From Nannochloropsis salina CCMP1776 (lineage: Eukaryota; Sar; Eustigmatophyceae; Eustigmatales; Monodopsidaceae): a DNA stretch of 64,000 nucleotides. The position numbers and the translations under genes were made by a program. The stretch lies in NCBI GenBank assembly GCA_004565275.1, contig SDOX01000119.1, positions 222,089 to 286,088 of the forward strand, in the 5' to 3' direction. The notes under the pieces were generated by a model that was not told the DNA's origin, did not search any database, and was given only the letters and a program-made list of their open reading frames with translations. Below, in pieces: positions 43,265-53,909 of this stretch (position 1 is its first letter; the number at the start of each line of letters is the position of its first letter).

Positions 43265-44012
43265 CTTTGCGGAGCTGCCATCGCCCTACCTTTCGTCATC
43301 GTATTCGCAATTGAAAAAGTTATCGTCCTCTTTTAAGGGCAAGGTCATGCGGGAAAACAGAAAGCTTTTGGGACGTTCTAATGCACCTCGAAACTCAACT
43401 TTGAAGACCAACACAAGTGTTTGGTCGTTAACTGGAAAATCCTCCGCCATAACCAGCAGCTCGGAGGATTTTGAGTCAGGATACGGAGAAATGGTTGATT
43501 CACGGGGTGAAGAGGATATTTTAAGCTTAGACATGACACTAGGGACCTCAGGAAAGACACGACTGGTGTTCACTGACCACGGTTGGCAAGTTGATGACAA
43601 AATTCACCGAGAGTATGAACAGAAATTACAAGAATTGACAGATCAGCTCAGCAAAGTACGATGGGAGCAGCGGGTGGCCCGTCCCGAAGGCTGCGAAGAG
43701 GATTATCGTTCAAAGCTTGACGAAGAGGCGAAGGCGGCTTCCAAAGCTTCAGCTGAGGAGATTGCTACACTTCAATTTAAAAATCAGATCCTAATCGAAA
43801 TGCTAGCAATTGCTCAGCTTGATGAGTCCCACGCAACGCAGAGCTATGATCGAGAGAGGCTCAAGGCGGACGAGTATCGTCGAGAACTGAAGCAATGTTA
43901 TGCCCATATGCTTCGGCATGGCCTTGACCCTCCTATGCTTGCAAAAGATATTACGAGAGGCAATGGAGAAAAATCTCACGAACGTATGAAAGAAGAAAGA
44001 GCATGTTTTTGA
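43265..44012 (+). CDS. Orphan coiled-coil protein (5' end uncertain)
   Basis: An open frame after a T-rich acceptor at about 43262 encodes about 248 residues ending at 44012. It has Ser/Lys-rich N-terminal sequence (SSSYSQLKKLSSSFKGKVM), then VFTDHGWQVDDKIHREYEQK and a long region of heptad-like helices (LQELTDQLSKVRWEQ, EEATAKA-like, IATLQFKNQILIEMLAIAQL, YDRERLKADEYRRELKQCYA). I know no family. The base composition is AT-richer than in the neighbours. The first Met after the acceptor is at 43347 (MRENRKLL); if no upstream exon exists, translation may start there or at 43224. Coding potential is good in the helical part. Confidence 0.6.
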
Positions 44013-44475
44013 AGCTGTATTACTGAATGTTTTAAATACATACAGCTTATTCTTTCACCTCGTTCAGTAGATCGCCTCCTCTTGTTTCAATAATTCGATG
44101 TTTGCTAACACGGCTCAAAAACACCATGAATTTCTCCATGTACTGAAAGTTGCTTGTCTTTGAAGTAGTTGTCTTTGCGCTTTGCTCGCGCGTTCCATTT
44201 TCGCATGCCAACTATTCCGACTGTGTGCTACCACGTATAACGGTTCACAGGCGCCATCATTGATTGCCTTCAGCGTGTATCACCATTTTTTTGTGTGCTA
44301 TAAATCCCTGTGGTTACAGCAGAAGTGACTTCATTTTGTCTTGGGGAAATTTTTTGGTGTCGGCCAGGCAATTTCGACTTGCATCAGTGTTTCATGAGCG
44401 TGCACCTCACATTTGTTTTCATAACTCTTGTATTTCAAGGCCGAATACCACTTCTATTAAGCTTTTATATGGATA
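44013..44475. other. Convergent intergenic region, AT-rich, no gene seen
   Basis: About 460 AT-rich bases between the 3' ends of the coiled-coil gene and the acyl-CoA synthetase. No recognisable frame. Confidence 0.5.
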
Positions 44476-47195
44476 TCAAGCTGCTAAAGCATCTTCATAA
44501 GGCTGTTGTGTGTCTGTAGTTTCTTTCGCACGGCTCTTGGGATACGAGGCTACGTTCGCCTGGTCATAGATGGCATTTAAAGCAGAGCCGTATGCTTTGA
44601 TGACCGCGTGGCGCTTGATACTCATTTTGGGGGTCAGCATGTCATTCTTCACAGTAAAAGGCTCCTCGAGCAGAAGCCATTTTTGAGGCATTTCATACTT
44701 TTTCATCTTGTCTTTACAGGCAAGCACGATATTTTCTCGCATGAATGCCTGCACTTCCGGATGAGTCCGAATTTCTCTTTTGCTAGAAGAGGCAGATAAA
44801 CCGGGAAGCTTCTTGCTGACACACCAAGCAGTGAGCTTTTCCCAATTGGGAACAATAAGCGCGGTGTTGAAAGGAAGATCGGCTCCATACAGAACCACTT
44901 GGAATATGTATGCGCTCTCAAGAAGGGCTTTTTCAACCACAGGCGCACATACATATTTGCCATTTTCAAGCTTGTAGAGTTCTTTCAAACGGCCGGTAAT
45001 CTGTAACATCGTATAAAATGCGTAATAGATTGTGAGTTTGCTTGCATTTGCTGCTTTCATGATCCCCTGTCCTTTTGAGAATACATATTTCCCTTATCTT
45101 TACCCGAGACTCCTTGTCCTTTCCCCGCCTTTCACTGGTTCCCTCCCCCTTTGCTTTACTCACCGTCAGAAATCCTTGTTCAAGCGTTCCCAAATCACCG
45201 GTACGAAACCACTTTTTCCCGTCCATTTCCCCAAATGCAGCCGCAGTCTCTTCTTTTTTCTTCAAGTACCCTCTGAAGACCATGGGCCCGGACGCCCAGA
45301 TCTCTCCTTCCTCACCCTCTGGCACACGCAACCCGTCACGCACAACGGCCAGTTCCGCTCCCTTCACTGCTTGTCCGACAGACCCCAGGCGGCGGATTTG
45401 GATGTCTGGTCGGCTTATGCTCAAGAGTGGGCTGGTCTCCGATAAGCCATAGCCCTCTAAGATAGCTATTCCTAGGGCCGCTTCAAAGAAACGCGTGACG
45501 GGTAAACTCATCTTGGACCCGCCCACTGGCGAAATTCGTACGCATCCTCCTAAAGTGTCTCGAAGTTTACTGAGCACGATATGGTCGAGCACCTCATATT
45601 GGACCTGTAGTCCGAGACTCATTCGTTTTCCTTCTCGCAATATCTCCAGTCTTTTTTCCGCGACTGCCACCGCTTTATCAACCAGCCACCGACTCCATCT
45701 CCCTTGCGATGTGATTTTATCTTGAATGCGATCATACACCTTTTTATAGAGTGTTGGTACTGCGAACAGGATATTAGGACGGACTTCCTTGATGTCACTC
45801 GCAATGGTCGTCATATCTTGCGCGAGGGCAACACGGGCCCCGCGGCTCATCATGTTGAATAGCTCGCAGTTCATACCAATGCTGTGCGCCCACGGCAAAA
45901 ATGCCAAAGAGAGGGCATTAGGCATGTCCTCAGGTCGCACTACCTCCCACATTCCTTCGATATTAGTGCAAAGGTTTCTGTGGGTCAATTCCACTCCCTT
46001 CGGCGTCCCCGTAGTTCCAGATGTGTAAATTAAGACAGCGACGTCGTCGGGCCGAACGACCGCAGAGGCAAAGCAGGCGTCCGCCTCAGCAGCCATTACC
46101 CCAGTGACGCGGGCCATGCGAGCAGGAACAACTACGTCGAAGGTCCAAATATCCTTTAGAGATGATATAGTCTCCGATTCCTGCATATTTATAACGGGAA
46201 GCGCGTCGCCTTGCGCGAAAGCGGGATTCCTAGAAGGGCGCGTAAGGAAATGCCGGGTCTTATCGTAAGCCTCCTCGCTTCCTACCAGCAAGAGCTTAGC
46301 GCCCGAGTCTCTGAGGATATACTCGCATTCCGTTAGTCGCTGTTGCTCATACATCGGCACCCACGTCGCGCCCAGGCTGAGGGACGCCATGCACCCAACG
46401 GCCCATTCCACACGGTTGCCGCTTAGAGCTGCCACCTAATCGGTCAGAGGTTACTTTAGGTGAGACTGGTCCAAACTTGACATGGTTCATGGAAAATACA
46501 GCCATGGGGACTAGAAGCCAAAGAGGAAAACCCCACGCAATATCACCCTGCCTCCTCTCTGAGAGGCTTGGCATGGTCTTTATTCCAAATCACGTCGACT
46601 TGACCTTTGACTAATGGACAGCCTAGAAAGTTCAAATCCCTCATACATATCAAGTGGTTGTACAACAATAGATATTTTTACAGCGTGAAATGGCCAAGAA
46701 AGAAAGCTGTAAGAAGGCTGCCCGACCGGCATCACGCATCAAACGCGAATGACATTATAATTATTACGTCTTTACCTTGTCCCCAGGACCAATGCCTGCT
46801 TCCCGTAGCACAAATTTGGCCTTGCCAACCATATCATTGAAAGCCTGGTATGTAATCCATTTGTATTTGCTGCTAGGGCAAGGTTTATAGCCCAAAAAGT
46901 CCTTTTTACCCTGTGTCCTAGCGACACTGTCAAACAAAAAAAAGGAGGTTAACGATGCATGCGCGAATCAAATGGATTTATCAAGTAAGTCCACATAACA
47001 GATGCAACGTTTTCCTTACTTTTGTTGCATTTCGACGAGGGTGGTAAAACTTGGGATGGTTGAAGAGGATGGCACGTGGGAGGCGGATCGGGACTGTGTC
47101 ACCCGAAGGGAACTTGACATGATTTGATAGCCTTGTCCTTGATGACCCCAATGACCATATATGCCACGTATGGCGAAATGTTTATAGCGATGCAT
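44476..47195 (-). CDS. LACS: Long-chain acyl-CoA synthetase
   Basis: AMP-forming ligase that activates free fatty acids to acyl-CoA for lipid synthesis or beta-oxidation. Four exons (47020-47195, 46776-46926, 45164-46435, 44476-45000), GT-AG and in phase; 707 residues from 47195. Seen: SKYKWITYQAFNDMV, DKVAALSGNRVEWAV (across intron 2), the P-loop-like YTSGTTGTPKGVELTHRN, LSLAFLPWAHSIGMN, the EGYGLSETSPLLS motif, and FRTGDLGTLEQGFLTITGRLKELYKLENGKYV across intron 3, the LACS signature. The C-terminus ends with LTPKMSIKRHAVIKAYG. The start is uncertain. The Met at 47195 gives a basic, His/Gly-rich leader that could be a mitochondrial presequence; the Met at 47120 gives a shorter protein. An acceptor-like CCCACAG near 47275 hints at an upstream exon. 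Confidence 0.92.
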
Positions 47196-47759
47196 TGTCT
47201 GATTACAAGTTGTTAGCTTGTTCTCCACAAAGTACAAATACTTGATAAGAGACAGAACGTTGATGTTTGCCTGTGGGAAGGAAAAAGGAAAATAAGTTCT
47301 TGTCTCAATTCCTGGAATACCGAATGCAATCTCGCGAGCAAGACCTCATGTCCGTATTGAAATTTAAGCTATGACCAAATTCAACACTTTGAAGGTCTAT
47401 TGACCTTTTCATGTGAGAAAGAATGTTCGCAAAATCTCTTGACACCTTCTCCGAAATAGGATTAGCTAGAAGGGTAAGGATGTCAAGCATGATTCAAAAC
47501 TGTACAGCCAACGAAAAGCGAAAAAATACAGGATAAATGACACAAGCAACCACAAGATTAAAAAAATTCGAGCGTGCCTGCATGCTCGGAGGCCCCGGTG
47601 GGCCCCTTTCCGGTTCCGGGAAACAGAACAGTGCGGCTATGTAGGGCCTCGAGTTGAAGTGCAAGGGAAAAGTGCAACGCACGCGCCGGCTAAAACCCGC
47701 GAGGCTGTCCCCGCCCCTTTGCCAAGCGCCTTTTCTCCCCCATACAATCGTACAGTGGC
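47196..47759. promoter_or_regulatory. Divergent region between LACS and the amidohydrolase
   Basis: About 560 bases. A minus-strand frame at 47305-47490 (Met-Leu-Asp start, 61 codons) could be an upstream exon of the LACS gene, but no in-phase donor was found. Otherwise probably the shared promoter. Confidence 0.35.
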
Positions 47760-49511
47760 ATGGAAGGAAGGGAGCAACTACGCAGAGGTTTAAAATATGG
47801 AATACGTGGATTATCACAGAAAGGCATCGGGGATCCACCTTCTTGTTTTGCGTCGAGATCAGCCCGTCGTCCTTGTCCTCGCCAACCTCCTCGAAAAAGG
47901 TCTTCACCAATTCATACCAACACCCTCAACTCGGAGGCGTACCAATCTCCAAATCCGTACCGGGCTATAAGGGGCAAGGCTGCATTCGGAAATACCATCG
48001 ATGTCCATACCCATTTGTACCTGCCTGGATACATGGATTTGCTGAGACGCCGGGCAGAGGTTCCGCGGATCATTCCCGCCCCGCCAGGGAGCGCATCGGA
48101 CGCGCCCGAGCGCCTTCTGATATTGCCAGGAGAGGATGCCGATGGAAGAACATTGTCTGGTCGTCCAATTGGTAGAGAGTACTGGAGTGTCGAGGAGAAG
48201 CTGTCTTTCATGGATGTACATGGTAGGTCAATGCGGCAAACTTTGAGTTTTTTTAAAATAGATGTGTCCGACGTTACTTCTTACGAGGTATGCGCAAAAT
48301 CCTATATTGTTTTGTGTAAATTCTGTAAGAGACGTATTTTTCACTTGTATTCGGTGGTGTACTCGAGGGATGTCGAGCGTCTACTGTTTTGAGCCAAATC
48401 GTACCTTCCTCTATGTACCACTACATAACCTAAGTGGCGTTTCTCAGCATCACTACGACATACGTGCTCCATGAAAGTTGGATGATATTGATGATATTTT
48501 ACCTTCTTCTAAGGCATACAAACTAGTGTCCTCTCCCCCGCCAATCCCTGGCTGGACTTCCTGCCCCCCTTGGACGCCCTCCGAGTCGCCCAAGACCTCA
48601 ATGACGAGCTTCACGCTCTCTGCTCCTCCTCCTACCCGGCCCCCCCGTCCTTCCCTTCTTCAGCCCCTGTTCCCCGCTTCTTCTGCTTTGGATTCCTCCC
48701 CCTGCATCCTCTATTTCAGTCTTCCCAATTACTTTCCGCCATCGTCCGGGAACTCGAGCGGCTTGCCACCCCCCCCCTTTCCTCCACCATGCGTGGCGTG
48801 ATACTGCCCGCGCAGCACTTGGACCACCCGCTCATGGACGGCGTGTACGAGGCCTGTCAGCGGCTAGGGCTGGTGCTTTTTATTCACCCGCACTACGGCG
48901 TCGGGAATGGGTCAGAGGTGAACGGGGACTACGGGCACGTCCTCCCTCTCGCCCTGGGCTTCCCCTTCGAGACCTCCGTGGCGGCCGCGCGTCTCCTGCT
49001 CTCGGGGTACCTGGACCGATATCCTGACCTACGAGTCCTTCTGGCGCACTCGGGAGGTACTTTGCCTTTCCTTGCTGGACGCTTGGACAGTTGCGTGGCC
49101 CATGACCCGGCATTTGTGTGGGGAAGGGAGGGAAGAAAGGGCGGAAAATTAAAGCACTTGCCCTCGCTGTATCTGCGGCGTAATTTCTTCTTCGACAGCG
49201 TAGTATATCATCAGGCGGGCTATCAGTGCCTAAGAGCGCTCCTGGGCGAGGCTGGGAAAGACAGGGTCATGTGGGGCACTGACCATCCGTTCTTCCCCCC
49301 GGTGGACGCGGCTGAGGGGGAAGGAAGCCGTCAGAGGCCCTGGCCCTCCGCAATGAAAAATTATGAGATTTTATGGGAAGAGGGGACGTCTACTGACGAA
49401 GTAAAAGAAGGAGCAAAGGAGGAGAAATGGCGGGAAGGGGTGCTTTGGAGAAATGCGAGCAAGCTGCTGTGTATTCCCTCTGCTACCGGAGAGAGGGAGG
49501 GAAGGGAGTAG
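47760..49511 (+). CDS. ACMSD-like metal-dependent amidohydrolase/decarboxylase
   Basis: TIM-barrel enzyme of the amidohydrolase superfamily, closest in motifs to 2-amino-3-carboxymuconate-6-semialdehyde decarboxylases and related aromatic-acid decarboxylases. Two exons (47760-48222 and 48514-49511), phase 1 join, giving MDVHGIQTSVLSPANPWLDFL; 486 residues. Seen: the HxH metal site IDVHTHLYLPGYMD, a second His pair in LVLFIHPHYGVG, AHSGGTLPFL, and the catalytic Asp in VMWGTDHPFFPP. The active-site set is complete. The true substrate is unknown; a role in tryptophan-kynurenine breakdown is only one option. The first 70 residues before the barrel look like a targeting or unstructured leader, and the start at 47760 is the only in-frame ATG seen, so an upstream exon remains possible. 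Confidence 0.85.
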
Positions 49512-50025
49512 GAGAGGGCCAAGTGATGGAGGCCCCATGCGGAGCTAAGAGACGAATGCCGTGAGCAAGTTGAAGCCAAGATGACGAGAGGGCTGGAATG
49601 ACAGTGGGAGTGTGACGGCGCGAACGAGTCAAAGCGAATCCAGACTGTGTGGCTGTCGGCAAATTCAAAGAAAAAGCGCGCAAATGGAGATTTTGGAAAT
49701 GAAGGGGCCGAATCGCAAAATCAGCGAATGCAATTATTGCAATGTACGTATTTATATCCAGCACTGTGCCCTTTATTGGGATACATTCGAGACTGTCATG
49801 CTCTACTCCCGATCACACGCATGCTTCCCGTTCGCCTTACCGACCGCTCTTGCCCACCATCATTAGCCCCGGCGAGCCCGAACGGCCACTGAACTGTACA
49901 ATGCACCAGAAAAAAGGTCCTAGCATAAGCGATAAATCTTAATGAAAAAACGCACCACTCAAGCCTGTGTTGCCGTCCTCCTATGCCTCTCCTCCTACCC
50001 CATGACCATGCAGGCCCACCACGAC
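49512..50025. other. Convergent intergenic region, no gene seen
   Basis: About 510 bases between the amidohydrolase stop and the 3' end of the minus-strand Med18-like gene. Nothing recognised. Confidence 0.5.
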
Positions 50026-50931
50026 TTACCCGCGCAAGACCGCCGCCGCCTCTTTCACAGCCTCTATACTCGCCAGCACGCTTCCGTGTGCGCCCACTGG
50101 TGCCTCGAGCTCAACAAAGAGCAGATCCATGGCTGCATCGTCTCCCCTCCCCCCCCCCCCGGTCCCCGACAGCCCCTGCTGTCCTCTTTCTATCCTGAAC
50201 ACCGAGATTCGTACACCCTCTGTCAGCTGGCACCTGATCCCGCGCTTCAAGAGTTCCCTAGACTGCACACTACATCCTTGGAAACGAAGAAAAGTCTCAA
50301 AGGCCCCTTCTTCTTGGTTACGAGCGACTTCCGCTCGCGCGACTGTCGTGGTTGCTCTTTCCTTTTTCGCCCCGGCTCCCCTCCCAGCCCAACCGTCCTC
50401 CTCCGGCTCTTCACCCGCCACGTCCTCCCCGTAAACAGGCGTCGTAATCCGGTGTCGAATCAGCACCTCCGCACTAGAACGCACGTCTCTCTCCTCGTAC
50501 ATTAAGACACGCTGGGTCCTCTCCCGCCCCTTCATCCCTCTCCGCCCTCCCAACCCTGCTCCCCCCTCAAAACCTGTACTGCCTCCGTTTTGTTGCCGAT
50601 AAGATCCCTTCAAGCGTAAATGCAAGTGCGGACTTTCAGTGCTGCTGCTTACGCGTTCAATATACTCGTCCCGTAGAGTCACAGCACGCCGCCTTCTATC
50701 GATCGAGGCCGGTGCCAGCACCTTTTCTCTGCTTGCCCACGACTCTTGGAGAAGAGGGTCCAGGCATGCGGCCCGCAAAAATGAGAGCAGTTTGGGGAGT
50801 TCGCTGCGGTGCTGTGAGAATGTGTGATACATGTGGTGATTGAGAAACCCATCGAGGACCATGAGCCGTGAAAGTGCTGCTCCCTTACTGGAATACATGT
50901 GACTTTCACTATTTCCGGGTGAGAGCGGCAT
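50026..50931 (-). CDS. Probable Mediator subunit Med18
   Basis: Single-exon 301-residue protein. The order of conserved-looking segments resembles Med18 of the Mediator head module: an N-terminal helix-rich block (SELPKLLSFLRAAC), a strand pair with LHLRLKGSYR, RVLMYEERDVRSS and RHRITTPVYG, then FETFLRFQGCSVQSRELLKRG and CQLTEGVRISVFRIE, ending with LLFVELEAPVGAHGSVLASI. In Med18 the segment after the FLxxxGF block is a KG-type repeat followed by strands that end in VYRI/FRI. Weak to moderate similarity, judged by eye. Oddities: a 12-C run (sense G) encodes poly-Gly near the C-terminus, and there are low-complexity inserts. An alternative is an unrelated lineage-specific nuclear protein. Confidence 0.55.
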   Translation of the reverse strand: MPLSPGNSESHMYSSKGAALSRLMVLDGFLNHHMYHTFSQHRSELPKLLSFLRAACLDPLLQESWASREKVLAPASIDRRRRAVTLRDEYIERVSSSTESPHLHLRLKGSYRQQNGGSTGFEGGAGLGGRRGMKGRERTQRVLMYEERDVRSSAEVLIRHRITTPVYGEDVAGEEPEEDGWAGRGAGAKKERATTTVARAEVARNQEEGAFETFLRFQGCSVQSRELLKRGIRCQLTEGVRISVFRIERGQQGLSGTGGGGRGDDAAMDLLFVELEAPVGAHGSVLASIEAVKEAAAVLRG

Positions 50932-51724
50932 TACGTACCGAAATTCCCTGTATTACGGCACAACGCTCGTCGCAACTGGCTTCCATAACAAACCCGGCCG
51001 ATACACGGATAGATAGCGAGCGAGACTGCAGATGGGGTCGAATGGTGGCGAGAGCCGTGACTTTTACTCGTCGCAGCTGTAGCAGCAGCAGAATGCGTAG
51101 CGCAGCCTACAGCACATGAACATGTTTGATAAATGCTTGATATCTGTATTTGCGCTTTGAAAATAGAATAAGACATAAATGCTCAATCTCTCATTAAGTT
51201 CAAAGCCTTTTCAACTTTTGCCTTGTGGTAGAATATGATGCGGGGGAAGTGAAGGAGTCCTGGAGCATCATTTCTTCATTTGAGGCCCCTGGACGATGGT
51301 AGTCATACTTTTCTCTCGGTTGCATGTGTAAAATATAGTACATCGTGGGAGCCCGAAGTATGTTGCAGGGTTATTTGAAGGACTTGTGGTATAATATCTC
51401 TCATTATTTATTATATTAGGATCGGGAGGTTAAGCTGCGGGGATAGCCTGTCAGAGTGCTGTCGAGCCTTAATTCCAAATAGAGTGACTATGACGATAGA
51501 GGAGCTCGTTCAGGCAACTTTATATTCGTGTTTCTCATGTGCTATTACAACACCTGGTGCCGCGACGCACGGCGTTTCCCGGCCAAGGAGGATCGCCAAG
51601 ACTGAGAGGACGAGAAGGGGCAAGAGGCGGCGAGCAAGCACAGGAGTCCGCACTTCACCCTGCCTCCGAAAACTAATCGCAGGCCATATATGTCATACCC
51701 ATAGGCCCAAACGTCACCAAACCA
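50932..51724. promoter_or_regulatory. Divergent region between the Med18-like gene and HUS1
   Basis: About 790 bases, AT-richer in its right part, without a credible coding frame. Probably both promoters. Confidence 0.4.
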
Positions 51725-53264
51725 ATGAAGTTTCGAGCGGGTTTGGCAGCCAAAGATCTCGGCATTTTGAACGGTAAGGCTGTCACACTCCCTGCAACTC
51801 CCACCTCCTCATCTCTTACCATCATCGGCCTCTCTCCAATCAGGCGTGGCGCAGTGCTTCGAAAGATTCGGCCCATCGTGCCTGATTTACCTGTCAGAGC
51901 GGTCTATAAGGTTTGCATCCCCTAAACTGGGCAGCGATGAGGTCCGTGCCTTCAGCGAGATTCAACAGGTTCGTTTTTAATTGAGGGGTTAGGCTTCGAG
52001 ACGTTGTGGCAGAGCATATGTAACAGACTACCGCGAAATAAAGAAACATATTTTTCTACTTTAATTCCTGATGATGCTATTCATTGTCTTCTTCGTCGCC
52101 ACTCGGCTTTCATTTTCATTCCACTACAGGAGAAGGTCTTCTCGGAGTACCGGATTGCCTCTCTGGCCAACAACTCTATTCTCTTCGAAATCGGACTTTC
52201 AAACCTGATAAAGGCATTTTCCTCTGCCAAAACCGCACATTTCGTCAGAATAAAGCTGGCTAAACGTGCTGGTCAGCCGTGCATTTGCTTGGAGGCGCGG
52301 GTGCGTCTCGGGCGTAACTTGGGAGGGAAAAGGAGCCTGTCAATGCTTGCCAAGAGGCGTGACGAGGAGGAGGAGGGACTAATGACATGAAAGACGGTTC
52401 CGTGCACGAACTAAAAGGTCCTCCTGCATGATTTCCTTGCCCCAGGCCCTGGACATGGAACTCCTCCACGAGGTCCCCATTAGAGTCATGCGCGCAGCCG
52501 ACATCCAGTACTACATGCCGCCCGACGTGGCGATGCCACGCGTCCAGCTCGAGCTGCCGTACAACCGTTCCATGCGCACGGTCTTGGAGGTGGGAAGAAA
52601 GTCGGGAAGTCATAACGCGTGTGTTCGCATCGCAGGGAACGGGTGGCGTCCTTACGGTGGGCTCGATCGCTCTTTGGAGTGCCTATTTCGAAGAGCCGCT
52701 CCGTTTTGTGAGCCCTATGGTCCGCTTCTTATGACTGAATCCTGCCTACTTTCTCCTTCTATCTCTCGTCTATCTTCATGCTCTACTCAGCGCTTCAAGA
52801 TCATGGATCGCTTCTGCTTCGTAGACGGGGACATGAGCGGGGCATTAAGGTTGCGTCTGCAGAACGATCGGTGCCACGTGCAGACCTTTTACAGGTACTT
52901 CAAGGGGAATACTGGCAAAAGGGGGGGGGCTGCTTTCAAAAACCATTTCCCTGTGCAGTCCTTCACTCACACTTTTAATCGCCGACTTTATTTTCTTACA
53001 TGCTCCAACAGCAATCTAATACCGCGGTATGTGGAAGGAATGACGGACGGCGACGAGGACATGAGGCGCACAGAGGAAGGAGGTTCGGCCTGCTGCTCTA
53101 TCAAGCTTGACTCGCGCAAGTTTTTGTCGGCATTGCATTTCATGACGATGAAATACGACTCCGCCATTTGTTGCATGATTGAGGAGAGTTGCTTAGTCCT
53201 GCATGTGACGCTAGCGGGCCATGTCGGGACCCTTACCTTGTACTTGCCCATGTACTTGGTCTGA
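51725..53264 (+). CDS. HUS1: Checkpoint clamp subunit HUS1
   Basis: Member of the RAD9-RAD1-HUS1 (9-1-1) ring, loaded at DNA damage to activate ATR signalling. Six exons: 51725-51773, 51844-51968, 52130-52300, 52446-52589, 52791-52894, 53012-53264, all GT-AG and phase-consistent; 281 residues, equal to the human length of 280. Seen: the start MKFRAGLAAKDLGIL, FERFGPSCLIYLSERSIRFAS, SLANNSILFEIGLSNLIKAFSSAK, VRIKLAKRAGQPCICLEAR, ELLHEVPIRVMRAADI, YYMPPDVAMPRVQLELP, LRLRLQNDRCHVQTFY, LDSRKFLSALHFM and VGTLTLYLPMYLV. These align along the whole HUS1 PCNA-like fold. Individual exons are short and would not be seen as long frames. Confidence 0.95.
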
Positions 53265-53909
53265 AATGAAGAGAAAATATCGCGACGGCTGTAAATGTAG
53301 TGGTTCATGAAGATCAAGTGTATATAAGAAGATTATGGGGACACATATGTATCAAAAAGAAAGAAAGTACGGTTGCGTCCAAATTGCCAGAGAAGAAGAC
53401 AAGATGATTTTTTGTCGTACTCTGGTGTCTTTGCGGCTCTCTCCGGCGGAAATAAGTGAAGACCCATGTGAGTCAAGCAGAGAACATGTATGCTTGCGGT
53501 CTTCATTGCCTCCGAATAAAAAGACTTTCATGTCTTACTCAAGTGCCTCTGCGGCCTCCCCTCCCTCCGGCCTTGAAGCTTCGGCGAGCGCCCAGGAGGC
53601 CGTCGCGCCCGCCTGTTCAAATTTATTCTAAAGAAGACACGGGGACATCATTGCGCGCATGATGGAGTCCTGCACCATGCTGCCAACGTCGCAGAGCGGA
53701 CAATTTTTCCCCACGAACGTCAGTTTCTTCTACGCTTCACAACTTGGTGGGCAGCATGCTTTTCACCCCTCGGCGATAGTGACGAGTGCTTCTGCCTTCA
53801 TCTGCACTCTGCCTTTGATGCCTTGTGGTGTCTGGTGTATGGCTTTTCGTCGCCTTTGACGGTTTCCCCGCGTCCTGATTTTATGCCTATTCATACATTG
53901 TAACAGAAA
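53265..53909. other. Intergenic region, no gene seen
   Basis: About 645 bases between HUS1 and the ABCG start, both plus strand. TTGTAACAG directly before the ABCG ATG looks like a splice acceptor, so the leader may be spliced. No gene seen. Confidence 0.45.

Noticed and set aside
46625-46645. GTTCAAATCCC resembling a tRNA T-loop
   Set aside because: The flanking bases do not form a T-stem and no acceptor or anticodon arm is present; it lies in an acyl-CoA synthetase intron.
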